Below the pieces are notes generated by a model. The model had not been told where the DNA came from and made no database searches. It was given only the letters and a program-made list of their open reading frames with translations. Below are positions 34,228 through 45,218 of a stretch of 64,000 bases of DNA, piece after piece (position 1 is the first letter of the stretch; every line of letters starts with the position of its first letter). This DNA is from Siphonodentalium dalli (Eukaryota > Mollusca > Scaphopoda > Gadilida > Siphonodentaliidae): NCBI GenBank assembly GCA_032622095.1, contig CP136068.1, positions 185,461,960-185,525,959 of the forward strand, in the 5' to 3' direction. Both the position numbers and the translations under genes were made by a program.

Positions 34228-35278
34228 ATTTAAACCAACACATTGAGGTTATAGGTTCACTACGAAACAACACATTGGGTATATAGGTTCACTACGAAAC
34301 AACACATTGCGTATATATGTGCACTACGAAACAACACATTGCGTATATAGGTTCACTACGAAACAACACATTGAGGTTATAGGTTCACTACGAAACAACA
34401 CATTGAGGTTATAGGTTCACTACGAAACAACACATTGAGGTTATAGGTTCACTACGAAACAACACATTGAGGTTATAGGTTCACTACGAAACAACACATT
34501 GCGTATATATGTTCACTACGAAACAACACATTGCGTATATAGGTTCACCACGAAACAACACATTGCGTATATAGGTTCACTACGAAACAACACATTGCTT
34601 ATATAGGTTCACTACGAAACAACACATTGCGTATATAGGTTCACCACGAAACAACACATTGAGGTTATAGGTTCACTACGAAACAACACATTGCGTATAT
34701 AGGTTCACTACGAAACAACACATTGAGGTTATAGGTTCACTACTAAACAACACATTGTGTATATAGGTTCACTACGAAACAACACATTGCGTATATAGGT
34801 TCACCACGAAACAACACATTGAGGTTATAGGTTCACCACGAAACAACACATTGAGGTTATAGGTTCACTACGAAACAACACATTGCGTATATAGGTTCAC
34901 TACGAAACAACACATTGCGTATATAGGTTCACCACGAAACAACACATTGAGGTTATAGGTTCACTACGAAACAACACATTGAGGTTATAGGTTCACTACG
35001 AAACAACACATTGCGTATATAGGTTCACTACGAAACAACACATTGCGTATATAGGTTCACCACGAAACAGCACATTGCGTATATAGGTTCACTACGAAAC
35101 AACACATTGCGTATATAGGTTCACTACGAAACAACACATTGCGTATATAGGTTCACCACGAAACAGCACATTGCGTATATAGGTTCACTACGAAACAACA
35201 CATTGCTTATATAGGTTCACCACGAAACAGCACATTGAGGTTATAGGTTCACTACGAAACAACACATTGCGTATATTT
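34228..35278. repeat. 32-bp satellite, about 33 copies, two variants
   Basis: GGTTCACTACGAAACAACAC with either ATTGCGTATATA or ATTGAGGTTATA repeats every 32 bp. Variants come in short blocks rather than at random, and TCACCACG-type units recur at intervals, hinting at higher-order units. Confidence 0.96.
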
Positions 35279-35337
35279 TTATGTAACACAGTCCGATATT
35301 ATACCCCTTGATATGTTTAAGATATTACTTTACAATT

Positions 35338-35638
35338 AATAAGGTACACAATCCGATTCGATGGTCCCCGTATCATCAGATTCTAACAAAAACAACATTT
35401 ATTCAAAAGACACTTCAGTTATAAGAGTCCCAAAAAACGTGTTATATATCAATATTTTGTTCAACGCAATTTGGTATCAATAGTATGTCGGTCGGCTCGT
35501 CGAATATATTCAAAAATAGATATCTGATAACTCTGAGCTTTCATGGACTCGAATCAAATATCTTTTACCCCCAAATCCAAAGAAATAGTAATTTTGGAGC
35601 GTTAACCAGTGCGTTAACTCGGATTATGTATCATTAAT
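35338..35638 (-). mobile_element. MITE family A, copy A3 (short, old)
   Basis: AAGGTACACAATCCGATTCG to CTCGGATTATG, interior in A2 orientation, with the central part deleted. TTAA ends are mutated. Confidence 0.8.
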
Positions 35639-36025
35639 TGGTATCCAGTATTCGGGTAGGTGGGGTGGGGTGGGGTACATGGGTGACCTCGCTATGTAAA
35701 CCTCTCGTCCGAGGCACTATGGCATCTCAACATACAGGGCACTACTTAAGTGCAATTAAACAAAAAACGCTATCAAATACCGCAATGCGAAAAATTATAC
35801 GAATATAATTAAAGCCACTGAAACGAGAACCGGCGTATCCAGTATTCGGGGGTTGGGGTGGTAGAGGGGTGACATCGCCATGTGTACCTATCGACCGAGA
35901 CACTGTGGCATCTCCGAATACAGGTCACTACTTTTTAAGTGCAATTAAACCTAAAACGCTTTAAAATACCGCAATGTGAAAAATGATACGAAGAAAATAA
36001 GTAAAGCCAACGAAACGATACCTAA
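35639..36025. repeat. 190-bp tandem duplication
   Basis: GTATCCAGTATTCGGG, TAAGTGCAATTAAAC and ATACCGCAATG recur in order 190 bp apart with modest divergence. Confidence 0.85.
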
Positions 36026-36380
36026 CGTTCGGTTTCTATGAAAATATGTCACCGATACAATATCAAAACTGTTCATGTCTGCCCTCCTCACAAAGACATC
36101 GATCGTTTGTGATATTAATAGTAATTACGGGTGTCATTGAATGACTTTCACAAAACTGTAACGACCGGTCGGTGTACCTCGACGCGTCGTTTACAGGACG
36201 TTATTGTAATGGTCGACGACGAATCTGGCCCGAGGCGTTTATGATATGAGCTCTAACGTTGGTAATATGCGACAATGGTATCGCGAGATACTATAACCTA
36301 TATAGAAACAGACGGAGATGGCATGTGGATCACCAGACGTGTCTTAAGGCGACCTCTTGTCATCAAGTCTTCAATTTAAA
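36026..36380. other. Unassigned spacer
   Basis: No feature recognised. Confidence 0.3.
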
Positions 36381-36385
36381 GATCA

Positions 36386-36570
36386 ACAGAATGATTATAT
36401 ATAAACTATATGTTTTATACACCCGATCGATGTACCAATGTACTGATTATATATAAACCATATACCCTCTGTTTTATATACCGGATCGATGTGCCAATGA
36501 GGATGTTCTCAAGTACAGATTATAAACTATATACCTTATGTTTTATATACCGGATCGATGTAACAATCAG
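36386..36570. repeat. About 70-bp tandem repeat, 3 copies
   Basis: TTTTATATACCGGATCGATG recurs with TATATAAAC-type spacers. Confidence 0.82.
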
Positions 36571-36689
36571 AGTTTACCAGAAAGTCCCGTAGAGAGCCCC
36601 GCACAGATAGAAGGCTCTATTACTGAATGTCGTCTGGTCGTGTCTGTGGGGGGTACAATGCGGGTGTATTGCCATGATCTTGCCATGAA

Positions 36690-36800
36690 TCTCTGCTCTG
36701 TCTAACACCCGCAGACTCTACCAATGGACTGATTATATATATGTCCATGTCTAACACCCGCAGACTCTACCAATGGACTGATTATATATATGTCCACTTT
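36690..36800. repeat. 49-bp tandem duplication
   Basis: CTAACACCCGCAGACTCTAC occurs twice in direct order, each followed by AATGGACTGATTATATATAT. Confidence 0.9.
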
Positions 36801-37176
36801 CAAAAGGGGAAGTTTTAACACATTTTGAATTTCTGTCAGCCTAGCAAACATTCCAACTATCGTCATTCTTGAATGTACGAATCATGACGACCTCCGAATG
36901 AAATACATCAAATAATTCTATTACAAAAGACCGAATGTCGCTCACATTAAATGCTCTTATCAACTCACGGAATAACAAGATCTTGATAAATCTAGCTGCC
37001 TTCAATAATGCCCTTGTCAGACAAGGAAACCACGAGGCTCATGATTGGTAGCATATAGACATACCCCTTATTCACCACCACCAACAACTATACCGAAGAC
37101 CCCCCCCCCGATGTATAAGACCTCGTATCGATCACGAAGAAACGAAAAGACCCACACCCACAGCACCAGTTTGGCA
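36801..37176. other. Unassigned spacer
   Basis: A C homopolymer lies near 37101. No gene. Confidence 0.3.
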
Positions 37177-38463
37177 ACCCTATGCCAATGCATTCTCTTA
37201 TATATGCGAGTCGACCATAGGTCGCCTCCCATATATAAGAGAATGCATTGGCCTAACAATTTTTTACAATTTTAATAATTTTTTCTTGTATTCTTTAACA
37301 ATTTTATAATTTCACCCATACAGAGCCCCAGACAAACATGAGCAGACGACACTCTTCTATATGCTTCTATATATGTGTGGGGCTCCCTGCAGGGTAACGG
37401 ACAGGCACACTAAACTCAGGCCTGGTTAATAGTACTGAGCTGCCGAGTCATGGTAAATGATGCTGCTTTGTTTTAGCACAGACATGGTTAATGTTGGTAA
37501 GAACGTCGTGATGGGGTGCTAAGTGACATAGATCCAGGATAACCCAAGATGCAACATTGAAGGTTTTCTAACGGTTCATGCTATCGCACCAAAATTGGTA
37601 ATACGACAAAAAATATTTAAACAAAATATGGGACAAGCCGACCCGGAATAACGAGTCAGCCGGATCAAAATTACGGCCTGGTCGGGTAGTCTCTGAGTGG
37701 TTTAATTCCCCAACTATCACTCCAAATTACGGCCTGGTCGGGTTGTCTCTGAGTGGTTTACCCCCCACCCTACTATGCATGTAGTGCATTTACAAGAGCG
37801 ACATTTTTGTACCAGAAAGTCACATGACATTGTTGCTATCGCTTAATCTATGACCCATTAAACTGGTGGAAAATTTCACCTACTGTATTTCACTACTGTC
37901 GTTCACCGTTTCATACTAAATCAGGTGCAATTTTTGCCGTTGATCTCGCGGCCTCGGCTGGTTGCCCAAGAATTCAGTTTGATTGAAAACAACTTTCAAT
38001 ATGTCTGTCATATTGCATATTCATTTAGCGAGACGGAATATATGGTTTCGTTTTTCGAAGATATTTGACACTGATATAGCGGGTGCATCTTGGGTTATCC
38101 TGGATCTATGTCACTGAGCACCCCATCACCACGTTCTTACCAACATTAACCATGTCTGTGCGAAAACAAAGCAGCATCATTTACCATGACTCGGCAGCTC
38201 AGTACTATTAACCAGGCCTGAGTTTAGTGTGCCTGTCCATTACCCTGCAGGGAGCCCCACACATATATAGAAGCATATAGAAGAGTGTCGTCTGCTCATG
38301 TTTGTCTGGGGCTCTCTATGGGTGAAATTATAAAATTGTTAAAGAATACAAGAACAAATTATTAAAATTGTAAAAAATTGTTAGGCCAATGCATTCTCTT
38401 ATATATGCGAGGCGACCTATGGTCGACTCGCATATATAAGAGAATGCATTGGCACAGGGTACA
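37177..38463. mobile_element. Mirrored family C element enclosing inverted-repeat insert E
   Basis: 37177-37398 is the left half of a C element. 38239-38463 is the same left half again, inverted, rather than the normal right half. Between them, insert E starts GGACAGGCACACTAAACTCA and ends with the exact inverse, with 155-bp arms. The whole is therefore one palindrome with arms near 380 bp and a loop near 530 bp. Confidence 0.88.
37399..38238. mobile_element. Element E, 155-bp inverted ends
   Basis: The arms carry GGCCTGGTTAATAGTACTGA, GAGTCATGGTAAATGATGCT and GATCCAGGATAACCC and their inverses. The loop has a 56-bp direct duplication (TTACGGCCTGGTCGGGT at 37671 and 37727). No frame encodes a known protein. 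The flanks belong to C halves in mirror order. Confidence 0.85.
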
Positions 38464-38500
38464 AAAATACCGACTTACGACAAGGATAATGACTCCATAA

Positions 38501-38625
38501 CAAGCCTGAGTTTATAGTGTGCCTGTCTTTTGCAGAATGAGGTCCCCAGAGGGTGAATTTAGTGATGCTACCCCGAATAGCGGGCTAGCGTCACTAAATT
38601 CACACTCTGTGGACCTTATTCTGCC
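38501..38625. mobile_element. Family D, copy D4, left half only
   Basis: Starts CAAGCCTGAGTTTATAGTG, then the standard D hairpin GCAGAATGAGGTCCCCAG to TTATTCTGC. No right half. The first 27 bp resemble the right end of E (CCTGAGTTTAGTGTGCCTGT) more than other D copies. Confidence 0.8.
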
Positions 38626-38639
38626 TCTAAAACTACATA

Positions 38640-39690
38640 TATGCTATTTACTTCCACTGACAGACACGTTTTCGGCAATAAACGATTATCCATTGATAAT
38701 GAAATTATTTGTCCGACGCCCAAATAACGAACCAGCCATTAATTCTTTAGGAATATGCACAGATGAAAATTTCAACTTTGATTATCACATTAATTACATT
38801 TGTAAACAAATTAACAAAGTTATACATTCCAATACCAATCCAAATATTAAAATCACTATATTACGCTTTGTGACCCGCCATATCAAATCCAGTCGTAAGT
38901 CGGGATTTTTTTACCCTGTGCCAATGCATTCTCTTATATATGCGAGTCGACCATAGGTCGCCTCGCATATATAAGAGAATCCATTGGCCTAACAATTTTT
39001 TACAATTTTAATAATTTTTTCTTGTATTCTTTAACAATTTTATAATTTCACCCATACAGAGCCCCAGACAAACATGAGCAGACGACACTCTGCTATATGC
39101 TTCTATATATGTGTGGGGCTCCCTGCAGGGTAATGGATGTTTTTTTATTTTATGTCCTAAAAATTGTAAGAAACATTTATTTAAAAAAAATGATAAAAAT
39201 TTGTTAGGCCAATGCATTCTCTTTTATATGCGAGGCGACCTATTGTCTACTCGCATATATAAGAGAATGCATTGGCACAGGGTAAAAAAAATCCCGACTT
39301 ACGACTGGATTTGATATGGCGGGCCACACATTTGTAAACAAATCCCAATACTAAAATTACTATATTACGATTTGGTTCACAGTCATATTTCTAATGGAAT
39401 AGAATTTATGGGGCAATTCGACCCACATATATAGGAAGGATCTTTAAACTGCAAAAGAAAGCTATTCCTATGATTTGTAATGCCCAGTATAACTAACATA
39501 CTGAGCCTCTTTTCAAACGATTAGATATCCCAAAAGTGTCAAGATTTGTATGCTATTAAATCCTTAATCTTTGTCTATGATTGGAAACACGAACTCCTAT
39601 CGAAGTCTTTGTCAGATTGTATGCGGAAACCCAGACGAAAAAAAAACATGCCCCAACGAGACAACATCGCGATATCCAACATCACAATAT
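38640..39690 (+). pseudogene. LINE reverse transcriptase fragment split by C7
   Basis: The first part encodes SLGICTDENFNFDYHINYIC (LGI...HI motif before the thumb). The second, after C7, encodes KLQKKAIPMICNAQYN then HTEPLFKRLDIPKVS, the LQKKAxRxI and H-x-PLF-x3-L signature of non-LTR reverse transcriptases. Stops, frameshifts and two MITE insertions make it dead. The catalytic YxDD part is not in the window. Confidence 0.85.
38871..39325. mobile_element. Foldback MITE family C, copy C7, inside a LINE
   Basis: GTGACCCGCCATATC to GGCGGGCCAC, both hairpins present. On both sides lies a related stretch of LINE sequence (ACATTTGTAAACAAAT...ACTATATTACG), so the insertion is flanked by a direct repeat of about 55-75 bp. 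Confidence 0.92.
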
Positions 39691-40156
39691 ATATGTGACC
39701 ACCCCCAATATCAAATCCAGTCGGAAGTCGGGATTTTTTTTACCCTGTGCCAATGCATTCTCTTATATATGCGAGTCGACCATAGGTCGCCTCGCATATA
39801 TTAGAGAATGCATTGGCCTAACAATTTTGTACAATTTTAATAATTTTTTCTTGTATTCTTTAACAATTTTATAATTTCACCCATACAGAGCCCCAGACAA
39901 ACATGAGCAGACGACACTCTTCTATATGATTATATATATGCGTGGGGCTCCCTGCAGGGTAATGGATGTTTTTTATTTTATGTCCTAAAAATTGTCAGGA
40001 ACATTTATTTAAAAAAAATGATTAAAAAAATTGTTAGGCTAATGCATTCTCTTATATATGCGAGGCGGACTATGGTCGACTCGCATATATAAGAAAATGC
40101 ATTGGCACAGGGTAAAAAAATCCCGACTTCCGACTGGATTTGATATGGCGGGTCAC
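39691..40156. mobile_element. Foldback MITE family C, copy C8
   Basis: GTGACCACCCCCAATATC to GGCGGGTCAC. ATAT on both sides. It terminates the LINE fragment on its left. Confidence 0.92.
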
Positions 40157-40250
40157 ATATATGTATACTAGAACAAATTTCCTACACTATGGATAGGGAC
40201 CTGCGATGTGGGGGGGGGGGGGGGGGGTATGGAATAACTATATACACATA

Positions 40251-40693
40251 TTAAGGTACTCAATCCGAATTAACGCTCGCAAATTACTATTTCCTTGGCT
40301 TCGGGGGTAAAAAATATTTGAGTCGAGTCGAAGAACCCACCCATCAAACTGAGAGTGATCAGATACCGATGTTTGAAATTTATTATTTTAATTAAAAGTG
40401 GCCCAAAAACAGGCGACGGGAGGAATTTCTCTGACCAAATTGCGGATGAAGATGGATAACTCTAAAATCAAGTGACTTTTTGGTGTCAGATATTTGACAA
40501 ATCGGCAAAATTTCGTTGACAAAAATGTTGATAAATAGCAGGTTTTGGGCAATTTTATATTATAGATGACTGTGGTTAGCATTATTTTCGGGCAATTATC
40601 CCATTCTGATAACCGAAGCGGCTTTTTAAAAAATGCTGTTGTTGTTGGAATCTGATGATATGGGGACCATCGAATCGGATTGAGTACCTTTAA
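40251..40693 (+). mobile_element. MITE family A, copy A4
   Basis: TTAAGGTACTCAATCCG to CGGATTGAGTACCTTTAA. The interior matches A6 over its length. An 18-base G run lies just upstream (about 40210-40227). Confidence 0.9.
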
Positions 40694-41187
40694 GGCTTGA
40701 ACCCCGAGATTAACATTTAAGAAGCTCATACAATATATTTTATTACATGAATATGCTGCATCTCTTCGCTGTTACAACCTGTTTTGTCCAGATTGTAAAA
40801 AATCATAGTCTTTAGTGACGTGCATACAATGAACATTATTAATATATTGTTTAATTACATATTGACCGATGGTAATTATTAATTAAAATATATGAAATTT
40901 CGCTAGACCTACCATCTCGATTGTAAATATATTTATACATATACATATACATGTCACTCAGGTGAGCTCCTGGAAATTCATGCCACGGTGTATCCCTGTG
41001 ACGGCCGCTCTGATTTACTGCCTTGTCATGAGCTGGCGGGGACTAAACCGTGGTATCTATTCAACTAAGAATTATTTTACCATATCGACTCCTTAACTCA
41101 ATCAATCAATCCTATACAGTTTTATATTTTGTATTAAATAATTGTCTTAAATCACCCACACATGTTAAGATAAGTGGAGATGTATCT
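40694..41187. other. Unassigned spacer
   Basis: No gene. TTTATACATATACATATACATG forms a short AT repeat near 40930. Confidence 0.3.
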
Positions 41188-41675
41188 TTAAAGGTACTCA
41201 ATCCGATAAAACTCCTCTCAATTACTATTTCAATGGCTTTGGGGGTCAAACATATTTGATTCGAGTCGAGGAAGTCACCCATCAAAGCTCAGATTTGTTA
41301 GATATCGATTTTAGAAATCTATTATTTTTCATTATCGGGAATACGTTCTGGCCCAGAACTCAGTCAAAATTGCGTTATTATTACCTCTTGATTTTAGAGT
41401 TATCCATCCTTGTCTGTTTGAATTGTGTTTTGGTGTACACATCTCGCGCAGGTTACGAAACTGACGGCAATTATTAGTACTCATCTCGAGAACATAACAA
41501 ATTTCAAAAATCAATATCTAATAACTCTGAGCTTTGTTTGATGGGTTCCTCGACTCGAATCAAATATTTTTTACCCCCAAAGCCAAAGAAATAGTAATAT
41601 AAGACCCTCTGATCGGATTGTTGTTGTTGGAATCTGTTGAGATGGGGACCCTCTGATCGGATTGAGTACCTTTAA
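41188..41675. mobile_element. MITE family A, copy A5, partly mirrored
   Basis: TTAA ends are present. The right half begins as an inverted copy of the left (GACTCGAATCAAATATTT against AAATATTTGATTCGAGTC), then gains a second terminus-like stretch, ATCGGATTG at about 41611. The sequence AGATAAGTGGAGATGTATCT lies on both sides, a direct repeat of 23 bp or more with TTAA at its junction. Confidence 0.85.
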
Positions 41676-41689
41676 GATAAGTGGAGATG

Positions 41690-42140
41690 TATCTTTAAGC
41701 CTGTTATGAGTAGCAGTGGAGTCAACTTGCCTTACTATTGACGACCAGATAGGTCACGTCATCGCCCTGATTTTGTATGTATATATATACATCGCACTAT
41801 ATTATGCTTATGTTTGTCCAGTGTATATACATTATCCAATAAACATTCATTCATTCACCCAAAGAGTACAATCCAAATTGGCTGATGTTGGCCATGTTTT
41901 TCATAGAAAATCAATCACATTCGATAACGCCCATGATATCAGTAATAGTATTTGGCAATTTCTGAACGAATTTGGCAAAAAATATTTTCATTTGGCAAAA
42001 TATTTGGCAAAAGCAAATTACGGCCCAGCGCCGACCCTGCTCCCATCTAGAGGTGATCCTAAACATGTCTGTAAATTTTCAACAACAATTCCAACAATTG
42101 TGGGCTGTATAGAGTGGACCGTTGAATTTAAATGTTAAAT
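41690..42140. other. Low-confidence region with an unexplained 140-codon frame
   Basis: The plus frame 41716-42138 spans ATCCAATAAACATTCATTCATTC near 41840, which looks like a retroelement 3' tail, and a TTTGGCAAAA-rich stretch. The predicted product has no domain. It is more likely chance than a gene. Confidence 0.3.
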
Positions 42141-42284
42141 CCTATATGGCTGTTAAATTAATTTAGGAAAAAGTAGACGGCTCCCATCCAGAGGTCAGCC
42201 CAATGATACATATGTAATTTGATGACAATCGGTTGAATGGTTCTGTATGGCCTGTATGGGGTGCTGAAGGAAAGTGTTAGTGTA

Positions 42285-42395
42285 AACATATTTTATTGCA
42301 TAATAACGCAACGGGATTGAGACACAAGTTTTGCAACTTACAAAGGGTCTCTCTCCCCACATAATTGTATTACACAAAATGAACATAAAATACAA
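42285..42395 (-). mobile_element. LINE 3' UTR end, minus strand
   Basis: TTTTATTGCATAATAACGCA, then GGGATTGAGACACAAGTTTT and CTCTCTCCCC, match 55015-55105 in order. That copy adjoins LINE coding sequence, so this is a truncated LINE 3' end. Confidence 0.65.
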
Positions 42396-42456
42396 TTACA
42401 CACAAACATGATAATTCGTATGTATAACATCGTTTCACTTATAACGATATATGAGC

Positions 42457-42950
42457 TAATCTTGAGTGTGACCATAACGGTGGATATTTCACTTAATGGG
42501 GGGGGGGGTCGTCTCGTGGGTTGGTGGTTCAGGTGAATTTTCGCGTTCCATGTAGCTATAATACAACATGTAGTTACTTTCGCTTTGCGGCAGGGGTTTG
42601 AAGGAAAGTGTTGGTATAGGTAATCTTGAGTGTGACCATAACGGTGGATATTTCACTTTATGGGGGGGGGGGTCGTCTCGTGGGTTGGTGGTTCAGGTGA
42701 ATTTTCGCGTTCCATGTAGCTATAATACAACATGTAGTTACTTTCGCTTTGCGGCAGGGGTTTGAAGGACAGTGTTGGTATAGACAATCTTGAGTGTGAC
42801 CATAACGGTGGATATTTCACTTAATGGGGGGGGGGGGTGGTCGTCTCGTGGGTTGGTGGTTCAGGTGAATTTTCGCGTTCCATGTAGCTATAATACAACA
42901 TGTAGTTACTTTCGCTTTGCGGCAGGGGTTTGAAGGAAAGTGTTGGCTGG
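42457..42950. repeat. 164-bp tandem repeat, 3 copies
   Basis: CTTGAGTGTGACCATAACGG at 42461, 42625 and 42789. Copies are nearly identical except for the length of a G run (10-13), so the expansion is recent. Confidence 0.95.
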
Positions 42951-43035
42951 TGCACGGACGAGGGACGCCAACCCATGACAATAGCTCCAGTTGAGCTAAG
43001 ACGGTACTTATTCTGGACGACATCGGACTTCACTG

Positions 43036-43200
43036 CATATATCCGTCCTGGTCAAGTGGTTCTGCTAATGTGCTATGGTACCGTTATATTTTTTTACTTT
43101 GTCTTTTTCGCGGTGTTCCGATAATCTGAACATATAAAGAAAAAGCCATTATTCGTATCAAACATTCAAAAACATATTTGAATCCAGATCCTTGAGACTC
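43036..43200. mobile_element. Family H fragment H3 (one end)
   Basis: CCTGGTCAAGTGGTTCTGCT, TTTTTCGCGGTGTTCCGAT and ATTCGTATCAAACATTC correspond to the left end of H1/H2. The rest is missing. Confidence 0.7.
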
Positions 43201-43227
43201 TACATATGAAATTTTTTTAATTATTAC

Positions 43228-44361
43228 TGGGCATGAAATCTAGTACACCTAATTATATGGTGTACGGCGAACTTGGTAGACATCCAATTTTAGTGGAAAT
43301 AAAGTGCAGAGTATTAACGTAATGGTCAAAAATAATATCTAGCGATGGTTTAGAACTGGCTAAGAATATATATCTTATTGTAAAGCAATTACACGAAAAC
43401 GATCCCAAGTTAACAGGGATGTCAAAATGGCTTAACTTTGTGACAAACACTCTGAATGAACTTGATCTATGCTCTACCTGTGAGTCACAGTCCGCTTTAT
43501 CTAAACAGGACATTCGAAATATTAATACCTTTCTTATAGAGCAGCATTGGGCTAAACTTTTTATCGATGTAGAATCATCTGATTCATCAAGATCAACTTT
43601 TTATAGAAATATTAAAACCACCCCTTAACCCTTTACACAACAGAAGGGCCCTGTGCCAATGCATTCTCTTATATGTGCGAGTCGACCATAGGTCGCCTCG
43701 CATATATAAGAGAATGCATTGGCTTAACACATTAAAAATTATAAAATTGTTAAAGAATGGTAAAAAAAATGGTAAAAAGTGTCAAAAAAAGATTTTTGTT
43801 TAGGCCAATGCATTCTCTTATATATGCGAGGCGACCTATGGTCGACTCGCATATATAAGAGAATGCATTGGCACAGGGCATAACTGTAACTATCACAATG
43901 TGGTCAAGGAGCCGGTTCCAATGATATCCATATTTGTATGGTTCTATTGAGACAGACCGAATATATTTTAGGCTGTTGAAGCTTTATTTGGCCGGTTTTG
44001 GCCGGTTTGTTGGGTAAAGGGTTAAAGTATTAGCCGGTATTTGCTTCAGCTGCCAGATCATCTGATCCCTTATATGGTGAAAATTAGAACAGCCAACCAC
44101 CGACTCCCCGTCGAAAAAGGGCGGTGGCGGAACAGTTTACCTTGTACTACCTGTGAACAGTGTGGTAACGGGATAGGGGACGAGTATCATCGCCTACTGA
44201 TATGTGATAAATTTAGAGATATCCGTGAACAGTACATTCCAAAATACTATTGGCTATCTCCAACGCGAGAACAGTTTTATGGCTTGATATCTATAGCTAA
44301 TATATCGCCCCTGAAAATGGTGAGTATATTTCTAAAATTAGCCTTCAGAAAATTGAGGTAA
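43228..44361 (+). pseudogene. LINE reverse transcriptase C-terminal half, split by B2
   Basis: 43228-43625 encodes NYMVYGELGRHPILVEIKCR, one internal stop, then WAKLFIDVESSDSSRSTFYR. After B2, 44041-44361 encodes MVKIRTANHRLPVEKGRW and a C-x2-C ... GDEYH ... C cluster. These are standard C-terminal features of a non-LTR reverse transcriptase. If B2 and one TTAA are ignored, the frame is the same on both sides, apart from a stop formed by the TTAA itself. Non-functional as it stands. Confidence 0.87.
43625..44025. mobile_element. MITE family B, copy B2, inside LINE coding sequence
   Basis: TTAACCCTTTACACAACAG to TTTGTTGGGTAAAGGGTTAA, both hairpins intact. The interrupted LINE gives an independent proof of the element's borders and of TTAA as target. 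Confidence 0.95.
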
Positions 44362-44404
44362 TAACTTACAACTACACTGGTGATCTGGCATTGACAGCAT
44401 TTTG

Positions 44405-44817
44405 TTTACCCTGTGCCAATGCATTCTCTTATATATGCGAGTCGACCATAGGTCGCCTCGCATATATAAGAGAATGCATTGGCCTAACAATTTTTTATCA
44501 TGTTTTTTTAAATAAATGTTTCTTACAATTTTTAGGACATAAAATAAAAAAAACATCCATTACCCTGCAGGGAGCCCCACACATATATAGAAGCACATAG
44601 AAGAGTGTCGTCTGCTCATGTTTGTCTGGGGCTCTGTATGCGTGAAATTATACAAATTGTTAAAGAATACAAGAACAAATTATTAAAATTGTAAAAAATT
44701 GTTAGGCCAATGCATTCTCTTATATATGCGAGGCGACCTATGGTCGACTCGCATATATAAGAGAATGCATTGGCACAGGGTAAAAAAATTACCCTGCAGG
44801 GAGCCCCACACATATAT
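44405..44817. mobile_element. Foldback MITE family C, copy C9, lacking outer ends
   Basis: Begins TTTACCCTGTGCC and runs through both hairpins to CACAGGGTAAAAAAAT. The outermost 40 bp are absent on both sides. At 44788 a second copy of TTACCCTGCAGGGAGCCCC from its own middle follows. Confidence 0.87.
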
Positions 44818-44989
44818 GCAATTATTTCAGTTAATCGACAGAGAGATTCTTGATTTTATAATGAATATATAATTCATATGTAATATGATGCTAACATGTT
44901 TACTGAAATATCTCATGTACATAGTGTTGTGTGTGTTCCAGTTTAAATGGTGGCTTTGCGCATTAAAAAAACAAAACAAAAAACAATTC

Positions 44990-45218
44990 AGGCATTATTA
45001 TATTTTTCAAAAATAGATTTGTTCCTAAATGTTTTATACACACACTGGTTTTTTTCTCAAATCGCTCGGATTAGCCAGACACCGCAAACATTACAACTTT
45101 AGAAAAAATAACGGTACTTTTTCGTAACGACATCAGTTTGTCCTATCCGCATCATAGCAATTCATCAGGACTACCAGCATCATACACGTTACCAGGACAA
45201 CTTGACCAGGTGTGATAT
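44990..45218. mobile_element. Family H fragment H4 (right end)
   Basis: ATAACGGTACTTTTTCG, GACATCAGTTTGTCC and CTTGACCAGGTGTGATATC match the right end of H2. Confidence 0.72.

Noticed and set aside
34228-35278. Possible CRISPR array (32-bp repeats)
   Set aside because: Repeats are directly adjacent with no unique spacers, and the DNA is eukaryotic.
38871-40156. Frames reading through C7 and C8 as fusion proteins
   Set aside because: Translation enters MITE hairpins; only the flanking LINE pieces are true coding remnants.
41716-42138. 140-codon plus-strand frame
   Set aside because: It crosses a retroelement-like tail and low-complexity TTTGGCAAAA text; no domain seen.
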